The position numbers and the translations under genes are program-made. From contig CAWGSA010000002.1 in the NCBI GenBank assembly GCA_963825175.1, positions 2,728,001-2,792,000 of the forward strand: a DNA stretch of 64,000 nt, read 5' to 3'. Positions 41,782-50,160 of the stretch are shown piece by piece; within the stretch, counting starts at the first letter, position 1; each line of letters opens with the position of its first letter. Source of the DNA: DATFTF01 sp963825175. GTDB lineage: Bacteria > Acidobacteriota > Thermoanaerobaculia > UBA5066 > Gp7-AA6. Under the pieces are notes generated by a model that saw nothing but the letters and a program-made list of their open reading frames with translations, made no database searches and was not told the DNA's origin.

Positions 41782-42444
41782 CTAAGCGGCGGCCAGCCAG
41801 GCGGGCAGCGCGGTCAGACTTTCGATCAGGGCGACGTCGGAGCCGGCGAGCGCTGCGGCGAAACGTTCCAGCTCCGCGCGGGACCGCGAGCCTCCCGGAA
41901 CGAGGACCGACCGGCAGCCGGCCGATCGCGCGAACTCGGCGTCGATCTCCATGTCGCCGACGACCACGGTGCCGCCGGCGTCCGCCCCGGCCTGCCGCAT
42001 GAGGTCGAGGAGCATCCGGGGTTGGGGCTTGGCCGGCATCTCCGGGCCCGGTCCGCCCACGGCCAGAAAGTAACCGGCGACGCCTTTGGCCTCCAGGATC
42101 TTCCTGGAGTAGTCCGCCGGCTTGTTCGAAGCGACCGCCATCGGATGGCCCGCGGCGGCGAGGGCGGACAGGACTTGCGCGACGCCGGGCATGAGGCGCG
42201 ATCCGCTGACCGCGACCTCGGCGTAGCGATGGCGGAAGAGGCGCACGCCCTCGGCCGCCCGGCCTGGCCCGACCGCCTCTTCGAGAAGCTTCTCCAGGCC
42301 GCGGCCCACCATCCCCCGCACTTCGCCCGCGGGTAGGGGCGCCTGCCCGAGCCGCGTCATGGCGAAGGCGAGGGCGTCCGTGATCGCGTCGTAGCCGTCG
42401 ATCAGGGTGCCGTCGAGGTCGAAGACGACGAATGACTTCGTCAT
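41782..42444 (-). CDS. HAD-family phosphatase (phosphoglycolate phosphatase-like)
   Basis: 220-residue HAD hydrolase. Motif I VVFDLDGTLIDGYDAI (about residues 6-21) with both Asp, motif II MAVASNKP (about 102-109), Lys in KPQPRMLLDL (about 140-149) and motif IV VVVGDMEIDAEFARSAG (about 161-177) are present, with an alpha-helical cap between. Closest in style to Gph-type phosphatases that clear 2-phosphoglycolate, but substrate choice in this family is loose. Flanked on both sides by heptamer arrays. Confidence 0.85.
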   Translation of the reverse strand: MTKSFVVFDLDGTLIDGYDAITDALAFAMTRLGQAPLPAGEVRGMVGRGLEKLLEEAVGPGRAAEGVRLFRHRYAEVAVSGSRLMPGVAQVLSALAAAGHPMAVASNKPADYSRKILEAKGVAGYFLAVGGPGPEMPAKPQPRMLLDLMRQAGADAGGTVVVGDMEIDAEFARSAGCRSVLVPGGSRSRAELERFAAALAGSDVALIESLTALPAWLAAA

Positions 42445-42475
42445 ACGCGGAAGGCGGGACGGTGTGGGGCTGGAC

Positions 42476-42503
42476 AGCGTGAGGCGTGAGGCGTAAGACG
42501 TGA
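42476..42503. repeat. Heptamer array (GGCGTGA type), 4 units
   Basis: AGCGTGA, GGCGTGA, GGCGTAA, GACGTGA, upstream of the phosphatase gene. Confidence 0.8.
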
Positions 42504-42578
42504 GGCGAGGCGCGGCCCCGTGGAGCGACAGGCTCGCGGGAACGTTCCAGGTCTCACTTCGTCCATCCGCTCACGTTC

Positions 42579-42627
42579 GCCTACCGCCTTCCGCCTTCCG
42601 CCTTCCGCCTTCCGCCTTCCGCCTACC
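42579..42627. repeat. Heptamer array (GCCTTCC), 7 units
   Basis: GCCTACC, five copies of GCCTTCC, GCCTACC. It runs over the stop codon (TAG, 42623-42625 on the minus strand) of the NamZ-MobB gene, so the last codon lies within the array. Longest array of this family in the window. Confidence 0.85.
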
Positions 42628-44296
42628 GACGGTCCCTGCGGTCCAGGCCGGCGAGACGAAGGACCGTCGCGATGATGCCTTCATAGTCGTCAAAGGCGAG
42701 CGTGGGGATTCCGTCGGAAGAGGCTTCGTCGCTGACCCGCGCCGCGACTCCGTCCACGGCGACGGACGCGACGCCTCTGCGGCGGACTTCGATTCTGGGA
42801 ATCGGGAGCGACTTGTATCCCTCCACCAGCACGAGGTCGCAACTGGCAAACTCGCGCGCCAACAGCGCGCCGAGCTCCTCTTCTCCTCCGAGCCGGCGAA
42901 CCGTGGTTCGGCCCGGAGTGATCAAGGCAGAGATCTCGGTGCCGGAGTGCGTATGGCGGTGGGAGTCCTTTCCCGGCACGTCGTCCTCCACGTCCTTGGA
43001 GGTGTGCTTGATCGATCCGACCAGAAGGCCTCGCGCCGCCAGCCTCGGCACGAGGTCGACGACCAGCGTGGTCTTCCCGGCGTTGTGGGCACCCACCAGC
43101 GCCACCGCGGCGGGCTTGCGGTCGGGATAGATCAGGAACGGTTCCCGGCGCGGCAGAAACTCCCGGGCCCCCCGGTCGTGACGCTCGATCTCCGGCGCCA
43201 GATCCCTGCTGCGCTCGATCGTCTGCCGCAGGCGGGGCGAACCCGTCAGCAGGTCGATGGCCGGTCGCGGATCGAACTCGTAGGGCTCGGTTCGAAACTG
43301 AAAACGGGAGGGCGCCATTTTGCGCGCCGTTTCCACGATCCGCATCCCCGTCTCGAACGAGCGAAACGAGACAGGGTCGGTCACGTAGAGCCGCGCTCCG
43401 GCGCACGTCTTGCCCGCGTGCTTGTCGAACATCGGACGGAAATTCGCGGCCAGGAAGACGACGCCCGGCATTTGCCGCGCGTTCAAGGCGTCGGACACGC
43501 GGCGGGCTTCGAGCCAGGGGGCGCCGAAGAGCTCGAACGGCCGGGTCGTACCCCGGCCCTCGGAAAGATTGGTTCCCTCCAGAAGACACATGCCGGGGTA
43601 GACCAGGGCTGTGGACGGCGTCGGGATATTGGGCGAGGGCGGCACCCACGGCAGGCCCGCCGCTTCGAACGGCGTGTCCCGGGTCCAGCCGGTCATCGGG
43701 CACACGACCAGATCGATGTCGAGCTTGCGCTCGACCGCGAGCAGCCGAGCCATCTCCCCGGCCGTCAGGCCGTGGCGGACGGGAACCGGATGCAGGCCGA
43801 CGAACGACAGGTACTCGGCGTCCTGCGGCGCGCCCTCCACCGCTCCGCCGATCGGATTGGGCCGGTCGCAGACGACGAATCTCAATCCGGCCTCGGCGCA
43901 GGCCTCCATGGCCAGCATCATCGTCCAGACGAACGTGTAGTAGCGGACCCCGACGTCGGCCACGTCGAAGACGAGCGCGTCCAGACCGCGCAGGTCCGCG
44001 GCCTTGGGCTTCAGGCTCTCGATCGAGTCGCCGTACAGCGAGACAACGGGAAGGCTGGTGGCCCAGTGGATGGCGGAGCCGACCGACTCCATGTAGATCG
44101 CCGATCCGTCCACGCCGTGCTCGGGGCCGAAAAGGCGAGCGAGCTTCCCATCGCGCAATTCCGACAGGGCCTTCCACGACGCCACGCCGCGAGAGGTGAC
44201 GCCGGATGGATTGGTGATGAGACCGAACCGCTTTCCCGCGACCGGCGTTGGGTCGTCGAGAAGATTGTCGATGCCCGGGCGAATCCGGGGCGTCAC
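42623..44296 (-). CDS. Fusion: NamZ-like (DUF1343) exo-muramidase domain plus MobB
   Basis: 557 residues from the GTG at 44296, which overlaps the moaB stop (GTGA). Residues about 1-390 are a DUF1343/NamZ domain: PGIDNLL, GLITNPSGVTSRGVASWKAL, LFGPEHGVDG, DALVFDVADVGVRYYTFVWT, DRPNPIGG, LLEGTNLSEGRGTTRPFELF. Residues about 395-557 are MobB: VALVGAHNAGKTTLVVDLVP (Walker A), GSIKHTSKDVEDDVPGKDSH and DLVLVEGYKSLPIPRIEV. There is no stop or frame change between them. NamZ proteins normally act on peptidoglycan outside the membrane and have a signal peptide; none is visible here. MobB is a cytosolic GTPase that aids dinucleotide attachment to molybdopterin. The fusion is unusual. Confidence 0.85.
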   Translation of the reverse strand: MTPRIRPGIDNLLDDPTPVAGKRFGLITNPSGVTSRGVASWKALSELRDGKLARLFGPEHGVDGSAIYMESVGSAIHWATSLPVVSLYGDSIESLKPKAADLRGLDALVFDVADVGVRYYTFVWTMMLAMEACAEAGLRFVVCDRPNPIGGAVEGAPQDAEYLSFVGLHPVPVRHGLTAGEMARLLAVERKLDIDLVVCPMTGWTRDTPFEAAGLPWVPPSPNIPTPSTALVYPGMCLLEGTNLSEGRGTTRPFELFGAPWLEARRVSDALNARQMPGVVFLAANFRPMFDKHAGKTCAGARLYVTDPVSFRSFETGMRIVETARKMAPSRFQFRTEPYEFDPRPAIDLLTGSPRLRQTIERSRDLAPEIERHDRGAREFLPRREPFLIYPDRKPAAVALVGAHNAGKTTLVVDLVPRLAARGLLVGSIKHTSKDVEDDVPGKDSHRHTHSGTEISALITPGRTTVRRLGGEEELGALLAREFASCDLVLVEGYKSLPIPRIEVRRRGVASVAVDGVAARVSDEASSDGIPTLAFDDYEGIIATVLRLAGLDRRDRR

Positions 44297-44820
44297 GCGG
44301 ATCGACCCGTGCCCGATTCGGTCGGACCGGGATGTCCGGCCCTCTCGCCGCGGATGAGTGAGAGAACGTGCGGCAGGAGCTCGGCGATCGAGCGCAGACA
44401 ATCGGCCGCGCCCTTGGGAGAACCAGGCAGCGACACGATCAGCGTGGCCCCGCGCACGCCGACCACCTGGCGCGACAGGTACGCGACGGGAAGCGACCGG
44501 CCGGTGTCCGCGCGCATCTTCTCCGCCAGGCCGGGAACCTCGAATTCGACGGCCGCGCGCACCGCCTCCGGCGTGCGGTCCCTGGGCGCGACGCCGGTGC
44601 CGCCGGTCAGAACGATCAGGTCCGCCGAGCCCTCGTCCGCCTTGGACACGATCAACGCCACGATCTGCCGGCTCTCGTCGGGCAGGACGTCGCGGGAAAC
44701 GACCTCGAAATCGAGGCCGGCTTCCGACAGCTCGCGCTCGCAGGCCGGGCCGCCCAGGTCCGCACGCTGGCCCGCGGCGACACCGTCGGACACCGTCACG
44801 ATCGCGACGCGAACCGTCAC
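44293..44820 (-). CDS. moaB: Molybdopterin adenylyltransferase (MogA/MoaB family)
   Basis: Activates molybdopterin by adenylylation before metal insertion. 175 residues: VAIVTVSDGVAAGQRADLGG (about residues 5-24), VLTGGTGVAPRDRTPEAV (about 71-88) with the substrate-binding Thr/Gly loop, and the SLPGSPKGAADCL loop (about 128-140). Overlaps the fusion gene by 4 nt and follows moaC by 4 bp: a tight operon. Confidence 0.92.
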   Translation of the reverse strand: MTVRVAIVTVSDGVAAGQRADLGGPACERELSEAGLDFEVVSRDVLPDESRQIVALIVSKADEGSADLIVLTGGTGVAPRDRTPEAVRAAVEFEVPGLAEKMRADTGRSLPVAYLSRQVVGVRGATLIVSLPGSPKGAADCLRSIAELLPHVLSLIRGERAGHPGPTESGTGRSA

Positions 44821-44824
44821 CGAC

Positions 44825-45361
44825 TCACCTCCGGTACGCTCCCGATCGCCCGCCGGTCTTCTCCAGCAGGACGATTTCGCGAATCTCGATCGACCGGTCC
44901 AGGGCCTTGGCCATGTCGTAGAGGGCCAGGCAGGCTCCGGCGACCGCGGTCAGCGCCTCCATCTCCACGCCCGTGCGGGCCGCGGTCGAGGTCGTGGCTG
45001 TCACGATCACCTCCCGGGAGCTCGGAACGAGCTCGCAGTCGACGGCGACGGCGTCGAGCCCGATCGGATGCGCCAGCGGAACGATCTCCGAGGTCTTCTT
45101 CGCCGCGAGGATGCCGGCCAGCCGCGCGACCGCCAGCGCGTCGCCCTTGGAGAGCTTTCCCTTCGCCAGCGCGTCGAAGGCGGCGGGGTTCAAGAGAACG
45201 CGGCCCCGGGCCACGGCGCGGCGCCGCGTCGTCGCCTTGCCTCCCACGTCCACCATGCGCGCTCGCCCGCGGGCGTCCAGGTGCAGAAACCTCCCCCTGC
45301 GCGGGGCCGCCGTGCGCGGGCGACGCGGGCCCTTGGGCGCTCCCGGTCTTTCGTCGCTCAT
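44825..45361 (-). CDS. moaC: Cyclic pyranopterin monophosphate synthase (MoaC) with basic N-terminal extension
   Basis: Converts the MoaA product to cyclic pyranopterin monophosphate. The MoaC core (about residues 28-178) is complete: MVDVGGKATTRRRAVARG, KTSEIVPLAHPIGLDAV (catalytic Lys/His region), GVEMEALTAVAGACLALYDM (His is normally in the C-terminal KxxD area; MAKALDRS is present) and LLEKTGGRSGAY. The first about 27 residues (RPRTAAPRRG) are a basic extension not usual for the family. Start could lie at a later GTG or ATG. Confidence 0.92.
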   Translation of the reverse strand: MSDERPGAPKGPRRPRTAAPRRGRFLHLDARGRARMVDVGGKATTRRRAVARGRVLLNPAAFDALAKGKLSKGDALAVARLAGILAAKKTSEIVPLAHPIGLDAVAVDCELVPSSREVIVTATTSTAARTGVEMEALTAVAGACLALYDMAKALDRSIEIREIVLLEKTGGRSGAYRR

Positions 45362-45383
45362 CGGGTCTCGAGACCGAGGCCGT

Positions 45384-45974
45384 TCATCCGCGCTCTCGGG
45401 CCACGGTGTATTGGGCCACTGTATTCACGTTGGCGAAAGAATTCCCGGAAGGATCGAGCGGAAGCCACTCCTCCGGCTCGAGAATCTCGGCGCCGGATTC
45501 CAGCGCCAGGGCCCACAGCGAGAGCTCTCCCCGCCCGAGGCGGTCGCGCAGGAGCGTCCGGACGCGGCGTCTCCAGACCGCGGCCAGCGGCTGAAGCCGG
45601 CCCTCCGCGCGGGGGACGACCACGGACGCGTCCGTGCCGAGACTTCGGACAGCGATCTTTTCGATGACCGCCGTCGAAAGCAACGGCAAGTCGACGGCCA
45701 GAATGAACACGCGGTCCTCGACGAGATCGAGGGCCGCCGCCAGCCCGTAGATTGGCGCCGTCACGGACGGGCCGTCCAGGATCACCCGCGCCGGCCCCGC
45801 ATCGAAGGAGGGCGCCTCCTTGACCACCGCGAGCACTTCCGTAAACATCGTCGCGAGCCGGCTGGTCTGATGAGCCAGGAGCGTCGACGGGCCGTACGGG
45901 AGCGCGGCCTTCGGCGCTCCCATGCGCCGGGAAGCTCCGCCAGCCAGAACCGCCGCGGGCATCTCGAAACGCAT
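45384..45974 (-). CDS. mobA: Molybdenum cofactor guanylyltransferase
   Basis: Adds GMP to molybdopterin. 196 residues with the nucleotide-binding AAVLAGGASRRMGAPKAALP (about residues 7-26), DGPSVTAPIYGLAAALDLVE (about 67-86), AVDLPLLSTAVI (the DxP metal motif, about 93-104) and a C-terminal FANVNTVAQY (about 180-189). First gene of the Moco operon mobA-moaC-moaB-namZ/mobB. A TAGAGT hexamer lies 12 nt upstream of the ATG. Confidence 0.92.
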   Translation of the reverse strand: MRFEMPAAVLAGGASRRMGAPKAALPYGPSTLLAHQTSRLATMFTEVLAVVKEAPSFDAGPARVILDGPSVTAPIYGLAAALDLVEDRVFILAVDLPLLSTAVIEKIAVRSLGTDASVVVPRAEGRLQPLAAVWRRRVRTLLRDRLGRGELSLWALALESGAEILEPEEWLPLDPSGNSFANVNTVAQYTVARERG

Positions 45975-46095
45975 CGAGCGGATGCTACTCTAAGGGCAAG
46001 GACAACAACGCTGGTCATTCATCGGTTCCAGCTCGACATCGCGCCTCTTGTCTGAGTCTCCGACGCGGGGACGGGGAGACGGGGGGACGGGGGGA

Positions 46096-46785
46096 ATGAG
46101 CGTCGAAATCGTCCCACGGATCTCGGTCATCGTTCCGATCCGGAACGAGCCGCCAGAGGCGGCGGAGCGGTTCCGGCGGTTCGCCGGCGATCCGCGGGCG
46201 GAGCTGCTGGTCGCCGACGGCGGGGGCAATGAGGAGACGACCCGGGCTTTTCGCTCGATCGGGGCGCGCATCGTGCCGGGGAACGGGCCTCGCGGCGAGC
46301 GACTGGCCCGCGCGGCCCGGCAAGCGCGGGGCGAGACGCTCTTCTTTCTGCACTCGGACTCGGAAGCGCCCGCGGACGCTCTGCGGATCGCCGCGAAGTG
46401 CCTCGCCAACGGCGCCTCCGCTGGGGCCTTCAGCCTGGCCTATCGCGAGACCGGGAGGCGCATGCGCTGGATCGCCTGGTGGGCCAACCTGAGGTCGCGC
46501 CAGCTCGGCCTCCCCTTCGGCGACCAGGGCCTCTTTTGCAGCCGCGAAGCCTACGAGAAGGCGGGAGGGTTTCGCGCGCTGCCGGTCTGCGACGACGTGG
46601 ACCTCGTCCGGAGATTGAAGCGCGTGACCCGGCTGGAGATTCGTCCGGAGAAGACGATCACTTCCGCGCGGCGCTACCGCGAGCACGGCACGCTGCGCCA
46701 GGTCCTGCGAAACTGGCGCGTCCTGGCCGGCTACTTTCTGGGCGTCTCTCCGGAGAAGCTGGAGCGGTGGTATTACGGCCGGTAG
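46096..46785 (+). CDS. Family 2 glycosyltransferase (TIGR04283-like)
   Basis: 229-residue GT-A glycosyltransferase. I use the ATG at 46096, preceded by a G-rich stretch; an earlier start at 46048 adds no conserved sequence. ISVIVPIRNEPPEAAERFRR (about residues 9-28), LLVADGGGNEETTRAF, GETLFFLHSDSEAPADAL (DxD-type HSDSE, about 79-96), FGDQGLFCSREAYEKAGGF and the final RNWRVLAGYFLGVSPEKLER match the small GTs often near arsenosugar or selenium genes. No such neighbours here. Acceptor unknown. Confidence 0.82.
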   Translation: MSVEIVPRISVIVPIRNEPPEAAERFRRFAGDPRAELLVADGGGNEETTRAFRSIGARIVPGNGPRGERLARAARQARGETLFFLHSDSEAPADALRIAAKCLANGASAGAFSLAYRETGRRMRWIAWWANLRSRQLGLPFGDQGLFCSREAYEKAGGFRALPVCDDVDLVRRLKRVTRLEIRPEKTITSARRYREHGTLRQVLRNWRVLAGYFLGVSPEKLERWYYGR

Positions 46786-46802
46786 ACCGGATTGACTGTC
46801 AT

Positions 46803-46880
46803 CACCCACTCACCCCCTCGCCCACTCCCCCGCTCCGAGACTCGGAAAGGGAGAGGGGGCGAGCGGGAGAGGGGGAGATG
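46803..46880. terminator. GC-rich inverted repeat in a convergent gap
   Basis: Between the convergent glycosyltransferase and ribBA genes. CCCCCTCGCCC on the left pairs with GGGGGCGAGCGGG on the right, around CTCCGAGACTCGGAAAGGGAG, which has its own CCGAGACTCGG hairpin. It may end transcription from both sides; there is no T-run. Confidence 0.4.
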
Positions 46881-46886
46881 AGGCCC

Positions 46887-48104
46887 TCACACCATCTTGA
46901 GCAGATGGCCCATCTTGTTCTTCTTGGCTTCGAGGTACTTGCGGGAGCGCTCGGTGGGACCGATCTCCAGGGGCACGCGCTCGACGATCTCCAGGCCGTA
47001 GCCGCCGATGGCGACATATTTGGACGGGTTGTTGGTCATGAGGCGCATCTTGCGCACGCCCAGGTCGCGCAGGATCTGTGACCCCACGCCGTAGTTGCGG
47101 ATGTCGGGCGGGAAGCCGAGCTTCTCGTTGGCGGAGACGGTGTCGTGCCCCTGGTCCTGGAGCTCGTAGGCCTTGAGCTTGTTCAAGAGCCCGATGCCGC
47201 GCCCTTCCTGAAGCAGGTAGAGGAAGACGCCCTTGCCCTCCGCGACGATCCTCTCCATGGCCAGGTGGAGCTGCGCGCCGCAGTCGCACCGCGCCGAGCC
47301 GAAGACGTCGCCGGTCAGGCACTGCGAGTGGACGCGGACGAGGATGGGCTCGTCCTCCCGGATCTCGCCGTGCACGAGCGCCAGGTGCTCCTCGTGGGTC
47401 AACTCGCTCCTGTAGGCGTAGACCTGAAACTCGCCGAATGTCGTGGGCAGATGCGGCGAGGCGACCCGCTCGACCAGCCGCTCGGTCTTCAGCCGGTGGC
47501 GGATCAGATCGGCCACCGTGACCATGATCAGGCCGTGCCGCCGGCAGAACTGCGTCAGGTCGGGCACCCGGGCCATGGTGCCGTCCTCGTTCATGATCTC
47601 GCAAAGCACCGCGGAAGGATCGAGGCCGGCGATGCGCGCGAGGTCGACCGAAGCCTCGGTCTGACCGGCGCGCTTCAGGACACCCCCGGTCTGGGCCCGC
47701 AGCGGAAACATGTGCCCGGGCCTCAGGAGGTCCGACGGCTTGGTCTTCGGATCGATCGCCGCGAGGACGGTGGCGGCCCGATCGGCCGCGGAGATACCGG
47801 TGGTCGTGCGGCCGCGCGCCTCGATCGACACGGTGAACGCGGTGCCGAAGTTGGAGGTGTTCTGCTCGACCATCATGGGCAGGCCGAGGGCGTCGCAGCG
47901 CTCGCCGGTTAAGGCCAGACAGATCAATCCTCGCCCTTCGCGGGCCATGAAGTTGACCTTCTCGGCAGAGGCCTTCTCGGCGGCGAGCACCAGGTCGCCC
48001 TCGTTCTCCCGGTCCTCGTCGTCGACGACCACGATCAGGCGCCCGGCGCGCAAAGCATCGAGCGCCTGTTCGATCGAGCCAAAGGGAGACGTCTCGCGTG
48101 TCAT
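46887..48104 (-). CDS. ribBA: Bifunctional DHBP synthase / GTP cyclohydrolase II
   Basis: Two first steps of riboflavin synthesis. 405 residues, normal for RibBA. The N-terminal RibB part (about residues 1-205) has VVDDEDRENEGDLVLAAEKA (metal-binding Glu/Asp) and RPGHMFPLRAQTGGVLKRAGQTEASVDL read in pieces around 129-155. The C-terminal RibA part (about 208-405) has VRVHSQCLTGDVFGSARCDC with zinc Cys residues, LLQEGRGIGLLNKLKAYEL and the Arg/Tyr-bearing end. No FMN riboswitch is seen in the upstream 360 bp, which instead holds two hairpin repeats. Confidence 0.96.
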   Translation of the reverse strand: MTRETSPFGSIEQALDALRAGRLIVVVDDEDRENEGDLVLAAEKASAEKVNFMAREGRGLICLALTGERCDALGLPMMVEQNTSNFGTAFTVSIEARGRTTTGISAADRAATVLAAIDPKTKPSDLLRPGHMFPLRAQTGGVLKRAGQTEASVDLARIAGLDPSAVLCEIMNEDGTMARVPDLTQFCRRHGLIMVTVADLIRHRLKTERLVERVASPHLPTTFGEFQVYAYRSELTHEEHLALVHGEIREDEPILVRVHSQCLTGDVFGSARCDCGAQLHLAMERIVAEGKGVFLYLLQEGRGIGLLNKLKAYELQDQGHDTVSANEKLGFPPDIRNYGVGSQILRDLGVRKMRLMTNNPSKYVAIGGYGLEIVERVPLEIGPTERSRKYLEAKKNKMGHLLKMV

Positions 48105-48129
48105 CGGTTCAATTGTCTCACGCGCGGCA

Positions 48130-48247
48130 AGAACGTCGCCTCCGCTTCGGGAAAGGGTCTGCGCCTGCGGCGCACCGGCTCCCCGCGGCGCGCGACTCCT
48201 CCTTCGGTTACTTCAGGAGCTTCGCGCGCCGCCGACGGGGGCTTAGG
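48130..48247 (+). repeat. Three-hairpin intergenic element, copy E (hairpin 2 missing)
   Basis: Starts 26 bp upstream of the ribBA start codon and reads away from it. It has the GTCGCCTCCGCTTCGGG box, hairpin 1 (TGCGCC/GGCGCA) and hairpin 3 (GGCGCGCG/CGCGCGCC, inner CTCCT/AGGAG), but the central GGATGC hairpin is absent. Head-to-head with copy D. Confidence 0.7.
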
Positions 48248-48289
48248 AACGGGCGGCCACAAGGGCCGCCCCTATGACACCAAGGGCTC

Positions 48290-48467
48290 CGTGTCTTCGT
48301 GCCTTCGCGGCGCGACCAGGTTTCGCGGACTGGATCCGCGAAACGACTCGCGCCGCGCGAGCCGGAGCGGAGCTTCGGGATCAGGCGGCAGGTCGAGCCC
48401 GCATCCGGGCGAGCCGGACGCCGGTGCGCGCACAACGCGCAGATCCCGATGCGCAGCTCCGGCGACG
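48290..48467 (-). repeat. Three-hairpin intergenic element, copy D
   Basis: Starts right after the stop of the mutase gene, same strand. Hairpin 1 TGCGCG/CGCGCA; hairpin 2 inner stem GCCC/GGGC around GGATGC (the other copies have GGCC/GGCC); hairpin 3 with CGCGGCGCGA/TCGCGCCGCG and inner GTTTCGCGGA/TCCGCGAAAC (copy C has GTTTCGCCGA/TCGGCGAAAC). The paired changes keep every stem. Confidence 0.85.
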
Positions 48468-48468
48468 G

Positions 48469-50160
48469 CTAATAGACCGCAGGCTCCTCGTACGTCGCGA
48501 AGACCTCGCGCATGACGTCGGAGATCTCGCCGACCGTCGCGTAGGTCTTGACGGCGGCGATCAACGGCGGCATGACGTTCTTCCCGTCCGCGCACGCCTG
48601 CCGCAGGGCGGAGAGCGCGGACGTCACCGCCTTGCCGTCGCGCGAGCGGCGCAACGCCTGGACGTCGGCCTTCTGCTGGTCCTCGACGCTCTCGTCGATG
48701 TACAGGATCTCCAGGGGATGCTCCTCCGCGTCCACGAAGTCGTTGACGCCCACGACGATCTTCTCCTTGGCGTCGAGGGCCCGCTGGTAGGCATAGGCCG
48801 CGTCCATGATCTCCCGCTGCGGAAAGCCTGCCTCGATCGCCTCGACCATGCCGCCCAACGCGTCGATCCGACGGAAGTAGTCGAAACAACCGCGCTCCAT
48901 CTTCGTGGTCAGCTGCTCGACGAAGTACGAACCGCCGAGCGGATCGATCGTGTTCGCGACGCCGGACTCGTGCGCGATGACCTGCTGCGTGCGCAACGCC
49001 AGCTTCACCGCGAAATCCGTGGGCAGTGCGACCGCCTCGTCGAGCGAGTTGGTGTGGAGCGAGTTGGTCCCGCCCAGCACGCCGGCCAGCGCCTGGAGCG
49101 CCGTGCGCACGACGTTGTTGTACGGCTGCTGCGCGGTCAGCGAGCATCCTGCCGTCTGGGTGTGGAATCGGCACATCCAGGAGCGCGGGTCCTTCGCGCC
49201 GAAGCGCTCGCGCATCGTCTTGGCCCACACGCGCCGCGCGGCGCGAAACTTGGCGATTTCCTCGAAGAAATCGTTGTGCGAGTTGAAGAAGAAAGAGAGC
49301 CGCGGCGCGAACTCGTCCACCGGCAACCCGGCCTCGAGGCCGTACTTCACGTACTCCGCGCCGTCGCGCAGCGTGAAGGCCAGCTCCTGCAGCGCGGTCG
49401 AGCCGGCCTCGCGGATGTGGTACCCGGAGATGGAGATGGTGTTCCACTTGGGAACGTGCCGGGCGCAGAAGGAAAACTGATCCGTGACCAGTCGCATCGA
49501 GGGGCGCGGCGGGAAGATGTACTCCTTCTGCGCGATGTACTCCTTCAAGATGTCGTTCTGGAGCGTGCCGCCCACCTCGCTCCACGGCGTTCCGTGCTTC
49601 TCGGCGACCGCCAGGTACATCGCGAGCGCGATCGGCGCGGTCGAGTTGATGGTCATCGACGTCGTGACCTTCCCGAGGTCGATCCCATCGAAAAGGACTT
49701 CCATATCCGCGAGCGAATCGACCGCGACGCCGCACTTGCCGACCTCTCCCCTGGCCATCGGATGGTCCGAGTCGTAGCCGTAGAGCGTCGGCAGATGGAA
49801 GGCGGTCGAAAGGCCGGTCTGTCCGCGGGCCAGAAGATAATGGAACCGCTGGTTGGTTTGCCGGGCCGTGCCGTACCCGGCGAATTGCCGCATCGTCCAC
49901 AGCTTGCCGCGGTAACCGGTCAAATGGACGCCGCGCGTGAACGGGTACTCACCCGGCCATCCCAGGTCCCTCTCCGGATCGAACCCGGCCACGGAATCGG
50001 GGCCTGCCAGCGGATCGACCGGCGCTCCCGAGACGGTCGTGAAGTCCGATTTCCGCGCCGCCTTCTTCCCGAAGGACTCGCGCACCGCCTCGTTCCAACG
50101 CTCGCGACCGCGCCGCGTTTCGGCGGGCACGGTGGGATCGTTCCCCTCTCGAGACGCCAT
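48469..50160 (-). CDS. Methylmalonyl-CoA mutase, catalytic (large) subunit without B12 domain
   Basis: 563 residues from the ATG at 50160, preceded by GGGGGAGGAAACGCC. The TIM-barrel catalytic domain is complete: YPFTRGVHLTGYRGKLWTMR (about residues 73-92, with the substrate Tyr and Arg), QTGLSTAFHLPTLYGYDSDH, ISISGYHIREAGSTALQELA, RFHTQTAGCSLTAQQPYNN (Gln/His contacts to coenzyme) and GGTNSLHTNSLDEAVALPT. It ends before the cobalamin domain, which is supplied in trans by the gene at 7204-7614. Converts methylmalonyl-CoA to succinyl-CoA. The preceding minus-strand region to 50403 is open but not conserved. Confidence 0.95.
   Translation of the reverse strand: MASREGNDPTVPAETRRGRERWNEAVRESFGKKAARKSDFTTVSGAPVDPLAGPDSVAGFDPERDLGWPGEYPFTRGVHLTGYRGKLWTMRQFAGYGTARQTNQRFHYLLARGQTGLSTAFHLPTLYGYDSDHPMARGEVGKCGVAVDSLADMEVLFDGIDLGKVTTSMTINSTAPIALAMYLAVAEKHGTPWSEVGGTLQNDILKEYIAQKEYIFPPRPSMRLVTDQFSFCARHVPKWNTISISGYHIREAGSTALQELAFTLRDGAEYVKYGLEAGLPVDEFAPRLSFFFNSHNDFFEEIAKFRAARRVWAKTMRERFGAKDPRSWMCRFHTQTAGCSLTAQQPYNNVVRTALQALAGVLGGTNSLHTNSLDEAVALPTDFAVKLALRTQQVIAHESGVANTIDPLGGSYFVEQLTTKMERGCFDYFRRIDALGGMVEAIEAGFPQREIMDAAYAYQRALDAKEKIVVGVNDFVDAEEHPLEILYIDESVEDQQKADVQALRRSRDGKAVTSALSALRQACADGKNVMPPLIAAVKTYATVGEISDVMREVFATYEEPAVY

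Noticed and set aside
42579..42627. CRISPR array
   Set aside because: Units are contiguous heptamers with no spacers and no cas genes nearby.
42500..45667. 1055-codon plus-strand frame
   Set aside because: Antisense to the molybdenum-cofactor operon; low-complexity composition, no recognisable domain.
48105..48468. FMN riboswitch upstream of ribBA
   Set aside because: The region is made of two hairpin repeat copies; none of the conserved FMN-aptamer sequence blocks is seen.
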